Under the pieces are notes generated by a model. It had not been told where the DNA came from and ran no database searches. It saw only the letters and a list, made by a program, of their open reading frames with translations. Positions 32,730 to 43,834 of a stretch of 64,000 nucleotides of DNA are shown one piece after another. The stretch is taken from positions 21,842,079 through 21,906,078 of the forward strand of contig NW_004454181.1 of NCBI RefSeq assembly GCF_000283155.1, given 5' to 3'. Positions within the stretch are counted from its first letter, which is position 1; the number at the start of each line of letters is the position of its first letter. The stretch comes from Ceratotherium simum simum (taxonomy: Eukaryota; Chordata; Mammalia; Perissodactyla; Rhinocerotidae). The position numbers were made by a program, and so were the translations under genes.

Positions 32730-33055
32730 ACAGGGTACCACTGGAGCAAGAAAAAATGATGGACTACTTGATGCTTAGGGGTAGGTTGTGGGGTAGACCA
32801 CAATGGAAGACTTCCTAGAGGAAGGTAGGACCTGAAGATGCAACCACAGTACTGTGTGTGTATCGGGGCAGAGATGCTGTTTCCAGGCAGATAAAGACAT
32901 CCCAGCAGGAAAGTACATGACACATCTGGAGGAAGAAGAGGATGGCTGCATTGTAGAGAGAAAGTGAGCCTGGAGAGATGGTCAGAGGCCAAGCCGTGCA
33001 GTTTTATACGAGTTTTTATAGAGTTTTAAAGGCTAAGGATTTAGCCTTTTACCTA
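32730..33055 (+). repeat. Ancient interspersed repeat, family not assigned
   Basis: 'tggaagacttcctagaggaa', 'gaccatggtaagga'-like text around 32985 ('ggccaagccgtgcagtttta') and 'gctaaggatttagcctttta' resemble the same old family as 48720-49080. The minus-strand frame at 32720-32992 is inside it. Confidence 0.45.
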
Positions 33056-33114
33056 ATACAAGACTTGTTTGCACATTTGTGAAAACTTTAGATAGAAAAA
33101 AATTAAAAGAGCTT

Positions 33115-33325
33115 CAATGTGTGTGGTATGGTGGAAAGAGCCCTTTTTATGATCCTCCAAGCCTTTTGTAGGAACTCAGAAGAAAGATCCCCCAGGGTGG
33201 GAAATGTCTCTTATCTCCATATTCTCCAAGCCTAACAAAGTAAGTAATAAAGTAAGGCTCTAGGAGGGCAGGTTGCCTCTATAAATTTTGGTTTCCTTAT
33301 CTGTAAAGTGAAAGCTTTGGCCACA
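33115..33325 (+). repeat. Possible MIR SINE, diverged
   Basis: 'gtatggtggaaagagccctt' and 'tttccttatctgtaaagtga' resemble the MIR head and core; the middle does not align well. Confidence 0.4.
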
Positions 33326-33344
33326 TGGTTTTTGTTTGTTTGTG

Positions 33345-33790
33345 GCCACATTTTTAGACTTTTTATTTTGAGATAATTTTAGATTTGCAGAAAAGTTGCA
33401 AATACAATAGTTTCTGTATACACCTTCCCCTGTTCCCCTTAAAGTCAGCATCTTACATCATCATGGTATATTTATGAAAACTGAGACATCAACATTGGTA
33501 TACTACTGTTCACTAAACTATAGACTTTATTCAGATTTCGTTGGTTTTTCCACTAATATCTCTTTTCTGTACCAGGACTCAATTCAGGACATCCCATTGC
33601 ATTTAGTTGTCATATCTCCTTTGTCTTCCCCATTCTGTGACTTCTTCCCTCTTTCCTTGTCTTTCATGACCTTGACACTTCTGAAAAGCAGTGGTCAGGT
33701 GTTTTGTAGAATGTCTCTCCCTTTGGAATTGTCTAGTTTTTCTCATGCTTAGACTGAGGATATGGATTTGGGGGAAGAATACCCCCTCAT
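33345..33790 (-). mobile_element. L1 3' UTR, antisense
   Basis: 'attttagatttgcagaaaag', 'catttagttgtcatatctcc', 'ctttcatgaccttgacactt' and 'tgcttagactgaggatatgg' are antisense text of old L1 3' UTRs. The 92-codon frame at 33474-33752 is in this UTR. Confidence 0.8.
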
Positions 33791-34590
33791 TGGTATTTTG
33801 ATTTTGAGTTCCCCACTAGCTCTAAACTTTACAAGAAAGCCATTTTCCCTGGTCTCTAACCTCTTCTTCGTTCTACCAGGTCCAACAAAATCTGCACATC
33901 AGACCTAAAAGAAGCTTAAGATATGACAGTCACAAGAAGTCCTGTGTCCTATCTAGTTTTCTTTTTAGGAGCCTCACTAATCTTTCTCTCATTAAACATT
34001 ATTTGTTCTATTCATTTCATGCATTTTTTCCCTTCTCTCTGTACATTAGAGTCACTACAGATGCAATATGTCTACAATAATAAGATAAGTACTATGTTCC
34101 TCAGAAGAGTTTATTTTTAATATGATTATTTTTGGTCTCTGGTACCCCCAGGAAATCTCTTTCTAGGTAGCCTAGTCTATCTACATTGGCAGGGAATTAG
34201 TACATGCAAGACCTGTGGCTGTAAATTTTTTAGACCTCATTGTTTGCTCTTTAAAAAGGCAATGACTCATTCCCAATTATCTTTTCTCTTGAAGGCAGAG
34301 CTGTCTTCCTGAATTTAAATCTTACCCATCAAGATGCTCCCTAATCTATGGATGGAATCTGTAAAGATGGGACACAATAGAAGCAAGATTTCTTTGTGCT
34401 CTAAGATAAGTCTCTCAGTGAGTTTGTATAAGTAACTTTCATTTTAGATCAATGTGATGGGCAGAATTGCCTGCTCACAGTTAGGAAATTAGGATCTGAG
34501 AACTGTGAAGGTGGCATCAGGGGAACTCAAAGACTTGGAGAAATGCCTAGTGTCGGGGGAAATATTGAGGAGAAAATGATTGCAGTCGCC
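33791..34590. other. Unassigned non-coding sequence
   Basis: No recognised gene or repeat. Confidence 0.45.
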
Positions 34591-34594
34591 CTGT

Positions 34595-34862
34595 TTTACA
34601 AGCTCCATCACACTTGCTTTCACTTCTGTGAACACATGGTGTTCTCTTCTGCCTTGGGGCCTTTGCACATGCTGCTCCATCTGCCTAGAAGACTTCCCTC
34701 TCCACCTTCTTTTTTGCCTTCCTCAGGAAAGCATCACTCACCTTCCAGACTAGATCAGGTCCTCCTTCATATGCTTTCATGATTCCATGTGCTTTTCCTT
34801 CACAGCACTTAACAAAATTTATAATTACATATTTGTGTGGAAATTTAATTAGAATACCGTCA
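34595..34862 (+). repeat. L2 LINE, left part
   Basis: 'gccttggggcctttgcacat' then 'tctgcctagaagacttccct' and 'tccttcacagcacttaacaa' are L2 3' text. A MIR is inserted at 34863 and the L2 resumes at 34958. Confidence 0.85.
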
Positions 34863-34957
34863 GCTAACAATTACTGAGCACTCTCTCCATGTGCCAAGCA
34901 GTGTACCCCTCATTCAGTCTTCAAAATAAAACTCTGAGGAGCCCAAGGCACAATTAG
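34863..34957 (-). repeat. MIR SINE fragment, antisense, nested in L2
   Basis: 'aacaattactgagcactctc' and 'catgtgccaagcagtgtacc' are antisense MIR tail text. Confidence 0.7.
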
Positions 34958-35095
34958 ATTAATGTCTGGCACTCTAGTCAGCTATAAGTGACATGAGGGC
35001 AGGTTCTGTGTTTGTTTTGCTCTACTCTGAATCACTAGTGTCTGGCAAAGCACCTGGCAGAGAAAAGATGCTTGGTACATATTTATTAAACAAAT
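34958..35095 (+). repeat. L2 LINE 3' end, right part
   Basis: 'gacatgagggcaggttctgt' and 'gcacctggcagagaaaagat' complete the L2 3' end, with 'tttattaaacaaatgact' as its tail. Confidence 0.85.
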
Positions 35096-35104
35096 GACTG
35101 TAAC

Positions 35105-35335
35105 ATGATGTAGCAGAAAAAAACATGCACTTTGGGTTCAAATCTTCATTCTGTGATTGGCTAGCCCTGTAAATTCAGACCACTTACTTAGCTTCTCTAA
35201 GTCTTGGTGTCCTCATCCATCTAAAATAATGAAACCTTACCACAAAAAAACCTTTACGGGAATTAAATGAGATAATATAGGTAAAAGCACACAATCATGC
35301 TTGGCATGAATTATATGCTGAATAAATGATATCTT
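35105..35335 (+). repeat. MIR SINE
   Basis: 'cttagcttctctaagtcttg', 'aattaaatgagataatatag' and 'tatatgctgaataaatgata' match MIR core to tail. Confidence 0.85.
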
Positions 35336-36034
35336 CCCTCTTCTTTTCAAAAAATCATTTCTTATGGTTTTAATAGTTCTGCAGACAATTTCCCTTACTA
35401 TACTATCAGTTTTTCTAGACACCATTTGGATACTTTGCTCACCAAAATGCTATGCTTCCAGATAATCACTTTGTATTTCTTCTATGATGTTGTCCCAAGA
35501 ATGAAGATGGATTTATTAATGTTCACGGGAACACGTATCCAATGGAAATCAACAAGAAATAATCACTTGGCAATCCATTTTATTGGACTACTAGAAAGGC
35601 AAATTACATTTCTTTTCTGCTCTTGCAGAAACACCCAAATTGTCACCCCATTCTACTCTTCAGGCTAATAAACTTATCTGCTTTAACCACTTTGTTAAAG
35701 TTTTGGCAGCAGGTTGAAGTTGTACTGATAGAGGGTAGAACTGAATCCCAAATTAAAAGTTGCACAAGACAAAGGGGAATGCTGATATTAGCATTTCAAA
35801 GCAGGAAAGTAAACAGAAAGACTCAAAGAGGGAAAGTGTAAGAAACAACTTAGGATGAAATTCTTTTGAAGTGCTTGAATTCCCAAAATAACAGAATAGT
35901 TATCTAATGGTATCCATTATGTCCTACTAATTACCTTATGAAATTTACACTGGAAACATGCAGAAGGCAGTCATGAAAAATAAAAATTGCCAGTAAAATA
36001 TGTGAGACTAGAGAGTGCTTACAGAAAGAAAATA
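35336..36034. other. Unassigned non-coding sequence
   Basis: No recognised gene or repeat. Frames at 35426-35841 lack protein features. Confidence 0.45.
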
Positions 36035-36113
36035 ACAAAACTTGCTTACATTTATTAAGCATTTACCATATGCTATGCTCTGAACTAGACAGTTGAACTA
36101 ATTTAATTTGTAT
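36035..36113 (-). repeat. MIR SINE, antisense, first part
   Basis: 'tacatttattaagcatttac' and 'tgctctgaactagacagttg' are the antisense MIR tail. The element appears to be split by the insertion at 36114-36455 and continues at 36460. Confidence 0.65.
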
Positions 36114-36455
36114 TGCACACTATGACACATTTAGTCAACGACCATTTACCATGTGCTTACAATGCACTCTCCTTAGGGCACGACAGACACGGTCTCTGCC
36201 CACATGAAGCACACCGTCTCGCAGGGGAGACACATATTAAACAGTTTCATGATGTTTCCTGCATAACTCAGGGTGACCGACTCGGCCCAGTTTGCCTGGG
36301 ACTTTCCTGGCTTCAGCAAGGAAATTTCCCATCCCTGTAATACCCTCTCAGTTCTGGGCAAAGGGAGACAGTTGGTGAGCTAGCAAAATGACACAAGATG
36401 TAATTAAATATAGTAAGTGCTATCACAAAGAAGTGCAGAGTCACATGAACTGCGT
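36114..36455 (+). repeat. Ancient interspersed repeat, family not assigned
   Basis: 'ttaccatgtgcttacaatgc' and 'caggggagacacatattaaa', then 'atatagtaagtgctatcaca', follow the same old repeat as 15070-15290. Overlapping frames at 36113-36361 are chance. Confidence 0.5.
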
Positions 36456-36459
36456 GTGA

Positions 36460-36595
36460 TTAGCCTTGTTTTCCAGATGAAGAAGCTGAGCTTTAAAAAG
36501 GTTACTCTGCCCATGTCTGTATGTGGTTAAGCAGGGATCTGAAGCCCAGTTCTGACTCCCAATTACATGGCCTGATGCTATATATGAGTCCATAA
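36460..36595 (-). repeat. MIR SINE, antisense, second part
   Basis: 'tttccagatgaagaagctga' and 'agcagggatctgaagcccag' are the antisense MIR core and head. Confidence 0.7.
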
Positions 36596-37190
36596 AATAT
36601 CTTCTGATACTTTATGAGTACAAATCTAGACTTGTATTAATTGATGGAATGCTTCCCAAAGGTTGGCGGATGAATGTTCATCAGAACAAGGGAAGAAAGG
36701 GTTTCAGAGCAAATCCTGTGGGTCTGGCTCTTGAATACAACTCCAGTCCTGCTGGAAAAGCAGGAAAAAAGAAACATCTGCATCTCCCCTGCCACCCCCA
36801 CCTTCCAGTAGTGTGAGGCTCATGGACAAACAAAAGAAAGCATTTTTCAGCTTGACTGAAGTCTTTTGTGAGAAACAAATTGTGTTTCTTCAAGTGTGAG
36901 GAGTCGGGTGGGAGAGGGAGACTGTTAAAAATTGGCAGGGCATACCTAAATACCTCTGAGCAGTGGATGAAAAATGCCCCTGAAGGGTGTTTCAGCAGAC
37001 TGTATCAGCTCATTTTGGTTAGAAAGATGCAGTTTTCCTTTGGTAGAAACTCGGCGAGGGAAGGATCATGTCTCGCCTTGGGCAGCTTTATTTGGCTGGC
37101 ATCTTTGATATGAGATACGAAACCAAGCGGTCTCGAAAATGGGGCAGTAAAAACAGTCTGAGTTAGAAAACAGCTCTATCATATGTTAGC
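36596..37190. other. Unassigned non-coding sequence
   Basis: No recognised gene or repeat. Confidence 0.45.
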
Positions 37191-37194
37191 TCCA

Positions 37195-37285
37195 GTGATG
37201 GCAGGGTCTTTGGTCTGTTTTGGTCACTGCTGTATTCACTGTACACAGAACAGTACCTTGCACATAGTAGGTACTCACTAATATT
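37195..37285 (+). repeat. L2 LINE 3' end
   Basis: 'cactgctgtattcactgtac' and 'cttgcacatagtaggtactc' are the L2 3' end, continuing directly into a GGAT microsatellite that grew from the tail. Confidence 0.8.
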
Positions 37286-37322
37286 GGATGGATAGATGGA
37301 TGGATGGATGGATGGATGAGGA
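37284..37322. repeat. (GGAT)n microsatellite
   Basis: About nine GGAT/AGAT units next to the L2 tail. Confidence 0.9.
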
Positions 37323-37524
37323 GATACAGTCCTAGTTTTCAGTTTGTGAATGTAGTAATGCTACTTTACATCTCTGGGCCTTAGCTTTCTCATCTAGTAG
37401 ATGGGAGAATTTAACTGCATGAATATTATCTCTTCCAACAAAGTTCAGAGTTCTACACTCCAAGGTATACACTTCAGGGTAAGAATCCATCCATAGACAG
37501 CACAATTCTTAGTGTCAGGATATA

Positions 37525-37860
37525 TTTCTAGATGCCCGACTAGAGGAGAATGGTTAAATAAAATATGGCATAGCCATACAATAGAAAAATAAATTGCCAG
37601 TAACATTGATGTTACAGGAGTGTATCTATTGACAAGAAATTGCTTGTGGTATTGTTAATTTTTTAAAGAGTTATAAAACAGCATAAATAGTAGAGCGTAA
37701 TCCTATATGTATAAATGTGAAGGCTTAGAGACAAATCTGAAAAGATATACACCAACATGTTAGCAGAGTCTATCACTGGGTAGTGGATTTATGGTTGAGT
37801 TTATTTTTTTATGGTTATGTGTATCAACTAATTTTCCTCTATGATTAGGTGTTATTATAT
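37525..37860 (+). mobile_element. L1 3' UTR fragment
   Basis: 'aatggttaaataaaatatgg' with 'atagccatacaatagaaaaa' and 'atcactgggtagtggattta' are plus-strand L1 3' end text. Confidence 0.7.
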
Positions 37861-37914
37861 AATATAAATACATATAATAGCCTAGTATCTATTAGGTGCT
37901 TAGCTCTTCACTGG

Positions 37915-38166
37915 TGGAGTGCTATAATGTAGGGGTTAGGACACAGGCTCTGAAATCAGACAGCCTGGTTCAAATCCTGGGTAAGCCCCTCAGTTACTGT
38001 GTGACCTCAGGGAAGTTATTCAACCTCTCTTAGCTTCAGTTTCCTTCTGTATAAAAACAAATAGTAATACCCAATTCACAGATTGATCTTGAAGTTTAAA
38101 CTAGGTAATCTATGCAAGGTGCCTGGCATACGTCATACATTTGATAAATGTTAGTTATTATGCCAA
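37915..38166 (+). repeat. MIR SINE, near full length
   Basis: It begins with 'gctataatgtaggggttagg' and runs through 'agcctggttcaaatcctggg' (relic box B), 'tactgtgtgacctcagggaa' and 'gataaatgttagttattatg'. Head, core and tail are all present. Confidence 0.95.
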
Positions 38167-38344
38167 ATACAAAGAGAGATTTTTTTTTTTTATAAACCTG
38201 ACAAATGATATAGTCATTATCCTCAGGGAGTTTTTCATTTGGTGAGAATAATAAGATGAAAAAACAAGAAAGCATGACAACGACTTCCCAGAGTCAAGGA
38301 TTTGGAACAACTATTGCCTTCTCTCTCCCTAAACATTTACATTT

Positions 38345-38498
38345 GATGAGGTGCTGAGACCTACCAGGCAGAAATCACTTGCCTCATCTTCATGCTCACT
38401 GCCACTCCTCCAGCTCTTGTTGATCTTTTGTCTGTTCATTGCATTAAGCTCCAAGGTATTTCCTGGCCTCATGTCTCTTCAAACTCCCATCTCTCTAT
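38345..38498 (+). repeat. Possible L2 LINE, left part
   Basis: 'catcttcatgctcactgcca' and 'cctcatgtctcttcaaactc' resemble L2 coding text. An MER5A element follows directly and L2-like text resumes on its far side. Confidence 0.45.
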
Positions 38499-38681
38499 AC
38501 CAGTGGTCCTCAAAGGGTGGTTCCCAGCCTAGTAACATGAGTATCACCTGAGAACTTATTAGAAATGCAAATTCTTGGGCCCCATCCTAGAGCTACTGAA
38601 TCAGAACCTCTAAGGATGGAGCCCAGTAATCTGTGTTATATTAAGTCCTGGTGCACACTCAAGCTTGAGAACATTTGCTCG
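38499..38681 (+). mobile_element. MER5A-type hAT-Charlie element, near full length
   Basis: The left terminal repeat reads 'cagtggtcctcaaagggtgg' and the right one ends in 'caagcttgagaacatttgct'. Between them 'ttattagaaatgcaaattct' and 'ctactgaatcagaacctcta' are MER5A text. The frames at 38351-38551 and 38565-38765 are chance. Confidence 0.9.
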
Positions 38682-39120
38682 ATACAATATGTACTGTCAG
38701 ATCAGTCTTCCCAAGGCACGCATACTTCTATCCGTCTCTGCTCTCCAATTCTCTCTAACTACTGAGTAAATGATGATAGATCGTGTGCTGCTATTGAAGG
38801 TCTGGGTCCAGTATCCTTTTCCAGGCTCACCTTCCACTACTTTTTTCACTCACAAAATGCTCTAGTAAAACTAAAGCACCTAATTCTCCCTGGACACAAT
38901 CCATGTTATGACTCTGTTAATATGTTTTTATGCCTTTACTTGTACTAATTCCTAGAAGTGTAATATAATTTCTTCTTTCTTCCCATCTTAGAAGTTCAAA
39001 TGCTGCTAAATCTCAAAACCCAAGGCCCACCCATGTAACTTCTGTCAGTATATCACCAACCCCCTACAGATATGACTGTGTTCTATTCAGAATAGAAAGC
39101 ATTCACCGGGCCTATTCTTT
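38682..39120 (+). repeat. Possible L2 LINE, right part
   Basis: 'tgtcagatcagtcttcccaa' and 'tccaggctcaccttccacta' resemble L2 text. The rest is too diverged to be sure. Confidence 0.45.
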
Positions 39121-39149
39121 CCTCGTGGCCTCCTGTGGTATCATCATGG

Positions 39150-39435
39150 TGTATGAGTTTCCTAGGGCTACCATAACAAACTACCATAACATACTGGGTG
39201 GCTGAAAACAACAGAACTTTATTCTCTCACATTCCTGGAGACTAGAAGTCTGAAATCAAGGTGTTGTCAGAGCCATGCCTTTTCTCTTAGTTTCTGGTGT
39301 TGCCAGCAATCCTCAGTATTCCTCAGTTCATAGACACATCACTCCAATCTCTGCCTCCTTTGTCACATTCTTTGATACCCAGGGTTAGAATCTCAACGTA
39401 TCTTTTCGGGGGACACAATTCAATCCATAAAAATG
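39150..39435 (-). mobile_element. MaLR LTR, antisense, partial
   Basis: 'agtttcctagggctaccata', 'aacaacagaactttattctc', 'tcatagacacatcactccaa' and 'ggggacacaattcaatccat' are the reverse complement of MLT1/MST-like LTRs. Confidence 0.8.
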
Positions 39436-39860
39436 TGCATATATGACATATCGCCCCTAATCAATAGTGAGCTTTTTGAGGGCAGGTACTCTAGCTCATT
39501 CCTACTTTCCTTTCCCCCTCCCACCTACCCACTCAATTTCCCCACAAGACTTAGTTCAGAAAAATAGCTCCTTTAGTATATTACAGTTCAATGAATGGAA
39601 AATGAAGACATAAGGCAGAATGTAACCAGGTGCTAGTTACATTAACTAGTAACTAAACACTCAATTGTGTGATGTGGTCTATTCAGTTGTGGGGAATTAG
39701 GAGGTTGGGAAGGGAGGTCTTTGAGGGTGAGTGCTTAGAAAAGGCTACATGAAGGCAGAGAGACTTCTTAATAAATGGACAGGATTTGGGGACAGAGAAG
39801 AGACAGTGTAACTTTTCAAGAAGAGAAACAGTATGAACAAAATATTGTGGAAAATTAAGT
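39436..39860. other. Unassigned non-coding sequence
   Basis: No recognised gene or repeat, apart from an L2-like phrase at 39466-39500. Confidence 0.4.
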
Positions 39861-39877
39861 TAAAAAAAAAATTTGTG

Positions 39878-40117
39878 GGGGCCAGCCTGGTAGCTCAAGC
39901 AGTTAAGTGCACGCATTCCGCTGCAGTGGCCCTGGGTTCGCTGGTTCAGATCCCAGGTGCACACTGACGCACTGCTTGTTGAGCCATGCTGTGGCGGCGT
40001 CCCATATAAAGTAGAGGAAGATGGGCATGGACGTTAGCTCAAGGCCAAGCTTCCTCAGAAAAAAGAGGAGGATTGGCATCAGATGTTAGCTCAGGGCTGA
40101 TCTTCCTCGCAAAAAAA
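39878..40117 (+). mobile_element. ERE SINE, diverged subfamily, sense
   Basis: The head 'ggggccagcctggtagctca' (box A region) is followed by 'gcgtcccatataaagtagag' and the tail 'tcagggctgatcttcctcgc' plus poly-A. Box B is changed ('gctggttcagatcccaggtg'). A 16-bp duplication (ten A, then tttgtg) flanks it (39862-39877 and 40118-40133). The frame at 40039-40239 on the minus strand is its antisense. Confidence 0.95.
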
Positions 40118-40334
40118 AAAAAAAAAATTTGTGTTAGTAGAACCAGAGACTTAGTAAGCAGATCTTGAACGTAAGGTGGATACTGGACAGAAATGGGAAA
40201 CAATTCATTGCTTGTTCTTCTTGTTACTTCAATGATCATAGTTTGGTCTCTTCTCTATTTTTCCTGCTTGTTTATTATTCCCTATCTGGCTTCTAAATTC
40301 GTTTTTAAGAGAAGTAATTGAGTTGGCAGCTAAA

Positions 40335-40505
40335 TATGCCCGTAGAACTCTAGACTTCATTCTCCTGACGCCAATAATCTTCCTGTGCTAGAGGGCACAC
40401 TAGAGGATAGAGATCACATCTGTTTTGGTTACTATAGTATCTCCAGTGCTTGCCATGTAGAACAGGCTCAATAAACATATCTTGAATGCATGAACGAATG
40501 GCAAC
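40335..40505 (+). repeat. L2 LINE 3' end
   Basis: 'cacatctgttttggttacta', 'tagaacaggctcaataaaca' and 'cttgaatgcatgaacgaatg' are L2 3' end text. Confidence 0.8.
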
Positions 40506-40516
40506 AACTATAAGAA

Positions 40517-40550
40517 TATATGTATGCATGTGTGTGTATGTGTGTGTATT
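40517..40550. repeat. (TG)n/(TATG)n microsatellite
   Basis: Short run of TGTG and TATG units. Confidence 0.8.
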
Positions 40551-41295
40551 TATCATTGGTTATTCCATTTTGTTAACTATAACTTCCTGATCACAGGAAA
40601 ATAACCATTCAACTGTTACTTTGGGTTCCTAAACAGTATTAATTGCTTATTTGACTTCATATTTTGTTGCTTAGCCCCTAATCTTGTTTATATTATTAGT
40701 CCATTAGACAGGACCTGTGCTTACTTCTGTTATATATTCAGTTGAACATAGCACTTTGCTTGATTAATATTAAATATACCAGACAATACTAACACAGAAT
40801 CTGTTTATATTCAGAGCAGATGATGAGGTTGAAAATGGTGACCTTAATAAATTAATTCTTAAATTGTGGTGTAAAAAAGGTCAGAAAAGCCTAAAAGCTA
40901 AATAGAAAATGTGTGATTTTTTTTCATAGTCCCCCCCCCCAATTTCCTCCAATGTACACATACTTAAAGTGCATTAAACAAGCCATATATACAGCTTGTG
41001 ATTTTGTGATTAGGTGTGGTATGTCCTCCTAATTGGTAGTATTAACAATGACAGTCTTTATTTGACAAGCAACAGTAGCTTTGGGACAGCATCACCCTTG
41101 TGAAGGAGGATTATTAAATTTTTATCTTGTGATTCAGATGAAATATTAAATCTCTTTCAAGGAAAAAAATCCTCTATAACTTTCTCAGATCTCATAATAC
41201 GTGATGGATACATTTTAATGACTCACCTAGTGCCACTGCCTTCATTATGCACAGAAGCTTAAGAAATCAAAAATAATATTCAGATTGATAGGACT
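40551..41295. other. Unassigned sequence, possible conserved non-coding element
   Basis: No repeat is recognised. From about 40960 it is rich in ATTA/TAAT cores and lacks open frames. See the finding on 40960-41280. Confidence 0.4.
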
Positions 41296-41299
41296 CACC

Positions 41300-41575
41300 A
41301 TCATTATCATCATAGCAAATATTTGTTGAGCAATTCCTACATACTATGCAGACTTTTCAGCACTCATTAAGGCAAAACATTAAGTTCTCTAATTTAATCA
41401 TCATAATAATGCTATGAGCTACAAATTATGATTACTATCATTTTACACAGGAAGAAACTGAGATATTAGAGGATAAATAACTTGCCCAAGGTCACACAGC
41501 TAGTAATTTTAGGAGTCAGATTTTAGTTCAGTGCTGGCTGCCTCTAGAATATATGTGCTATTTACTAAGTCATTT
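41300..41575 (-). repeat. MIR SINE, antisense, near full length
   Basis: 'caaatatttgttgagcaatt', 'ttacacaggaagaaactgag' and 'acttgcccaaggtcacacag' give the antisense MIR tail and core, with head text to about 41575. Confidence 0.95.
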
Positions 41576-42216
41576 TGTACTCATTCTTTAGCAGGAAAAG
41601 GCAAACCATTAGAAATCAGTTAATTAGAAAAAAAAAATAATCACAGAGCAATGTTCACAGGCTATTTCTGGGCTGAGTACACATTTACCCCATCTTCAAT
41701 ACCGCCATCATGGCCAACAACAATAGTCACTGAACCCAGAAATGATATAGGATTCAGAAGAAATTAAAGTAAAAATACATTGTTTTTGTAGCCAGCCAAG
41801 TTTATCTATTATGAAATAAATATTTACTTATATATATTTTAATATTAGTCAGCACTACAACTGTTTATTTTTACCTGAATTTTGAATATAGACTGATGTT
41901 GACATAAAGAAAGTAGCACAATCTTTGCCTTCATTTGTTCATTCATTCATTTATTCCTTTTTAAAATACGTATTGAGCGTATTGAGTATCTACCACATGG
42001 GGAATATGCAGCAATTTAGACTGTGGGAATGAAGAAGGGTTGTTTTTGATGGAAAGGGCCAAAAAGCTATTCTGATGTTCCTAACATTGCATTGCATTTG
42101 CCAATCCTGTTTAAAATATCAAAGGGATATCACCATAATGCCTTTCTTCATTTGAGCAAAAGATCCCGCTGCTTGATAGCAGATTATATCAGGTATGCAA
42201 GGACTGTGGATTAAGC
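41576..42216. other. Unassigned non-coding sequence
   Basis: No recognised gene or repeat. Confidence 0.45.
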
Positions 42217-42441
42217 CAAGAGTCTGCAAGCTATGACCCATGGGCCAAATCCAACCTTCCACTTTGTTTTACAAATAAAATTTTATTGGGACATAGCTTC
42301 ACCAATTCATTTATGTAGTGTCTATCATTGTTTTTGTGCTACAATGGAAGAGCTGAGTCATGGCAGAGCCCATATGGCAGACAAAGTCGAAAATATTTAC
42401 TATCCTGCCTTTAAAAAAGAAAAATTTGCAAAACCCTAGTC
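42217..42441 (+). mobile_element. hAT-Charlie-type non-autonomous element
   Basis: It begins near 'gtctgcaagctatgacccat' and ends near 'aaaatttgcaaaaccctagt', a terminal inverted repeat pair related to 'caggggtcggcaaact'. Internal 'ttttattgggacatagcttc' and 'ggcagacaaagtcgaaaata' match this family. A second copy is at 55433 in the other orientation. The frame at 42233-42439 is inside it. Confidence 0.85.
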
Positions 42442-42834
42442 TAAACCATCAGTCAGATTCTTCCCAAAGAGCCATATTTCACTATGCATGAACTTTCTTA
42501 CCACTGCCCCCTGGAACAGGTTATCTTGGGAACTCTAGTAAAACCCAGGTACTAGGGAGAACAAGGTTACATTACTCTAGGAATCAGTTGTGATTTGGCC
42601 TTGATACCACCAGGAGGCTGATGACTGCACTTAACCAATTTCATTTAGGTCTCCTAAGGACAAAGTCCTTGAATAGCTTAGACTCAAAGAATTCTTTCAT
42701 ATAAAAAGACAGATATACGTAACTGAAAGTTATACAGGGCTCTTCCTCCTGCCACCTCTGAGACTGCTGGCTGCTCCTCATCCCAGAAGGTCAGACTAAG
42801 TACTACACCCCAAGTCTCCATCAAGCTCTTTGTT

Positions 42835-43055
42835 TTAGGATTTTATACATCCCTTTCATTCAGAACATTTATCTCAAGTTGTTTTTATACACTTGTAACT
42901 GTGATTATTTGATTAATATTTGTCTCCAATAAACTGTAACCTCTATGAGATTGTCACTATGTCCATTTCTTGCTCCCTAACATACTCCTAGAGCTTACTA
43001 CAGTTTGAGGCACAGAGCAGATCTTCAATAAACATCTATTGACTGGTATTTATTG
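42835..43055 (+). repeat. L2 LINE 3' end
   Basis: 'aataaactgtaacctctatg', 'tttgaggcacagagcagatc' and 'ttcaataaacatctattgac' are the L2 3' end. Confidence 0.85.
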
Positions 43056-43611
43056 TCTATCTAGCAACAAGTATTTATTGCTGCTTACCACGCACAATAC
43101 TAAGTTGCATATGTCTTTGTACCCTCCTCAGAGCCCAGCAATAGGGCTTCCATTTATCAGGCATTCAGCAACTGTTCTTTGATCAATTGTAAGTCCAACC
43201 AAGTTTGATCTAACAACAGCTCTGCTACTCATTTTATAGATGATGATGTCACCCAGGAGCTCAAAGAAACTTGGTGACAGCTGTTATTTCACATGAGTGA
43301 TAATATTTTCCTCTCCTCTCCTTCTAAAATAAAGGGCCAGTGGACTGTTAAAGCAGCATGAACAAAACTACCAGCAGACGGCAATTCTTTCCTTGTCACC
43401 CAGTAATCACTTCTGCTAAATTCCAACAGTTTGTTTGCTTTGCCTTTCTGAATGTGCTCTTTGCAGACATTGAGATTTGCAGTGGCAAGCAGCACCCTTA
43501 CAGCAATTTCCATGATAATAAAGGTTTACAAACAAGACCACCACAAGGGAGATGAGGAGAAATGATGCTTATAGCAGCAGTGAGAACGGAAATGTAGAAA
43601 TTATCTATCTC
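43056..43611. other. Unassigned non-coding sequence
   Basis: No gene recognised. Frames at 43289-43555 overlap on both strands. Confidence 0.4.
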
Positions 43612-43720
43612 AGTGTTTATCAAACTATGTTCCACGGAGTAGCAGTGCTGCAAGGTGTTACATGAAGGAAGAGTTCTATGAGCAAATGAATTTGGGAAAA
43701 ACTGCAAAGAATGGGTCCAT
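43612..43720 (+). repeat. Possible hAT-Charlie MITE fragment
   Basis: 'cagtgtttatcaaactatgt' with 'tccacggagtagcagtgctg' and 'gcaaatgaatttgggaaaaa' resembles small MER-type DNA elements. The family is uncertain. Confidence 0.45.
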
Positions 43721-43834
43721 GTTGAATTGGATAAAGTATGTTACCACTTCGAAGCTCCAAAAAAATTCCTGACATTATAAAAATATGATACAATTTGACT
43801 CAAAGTCGTAGAGATTGATATCTGGGTTTTCCTA

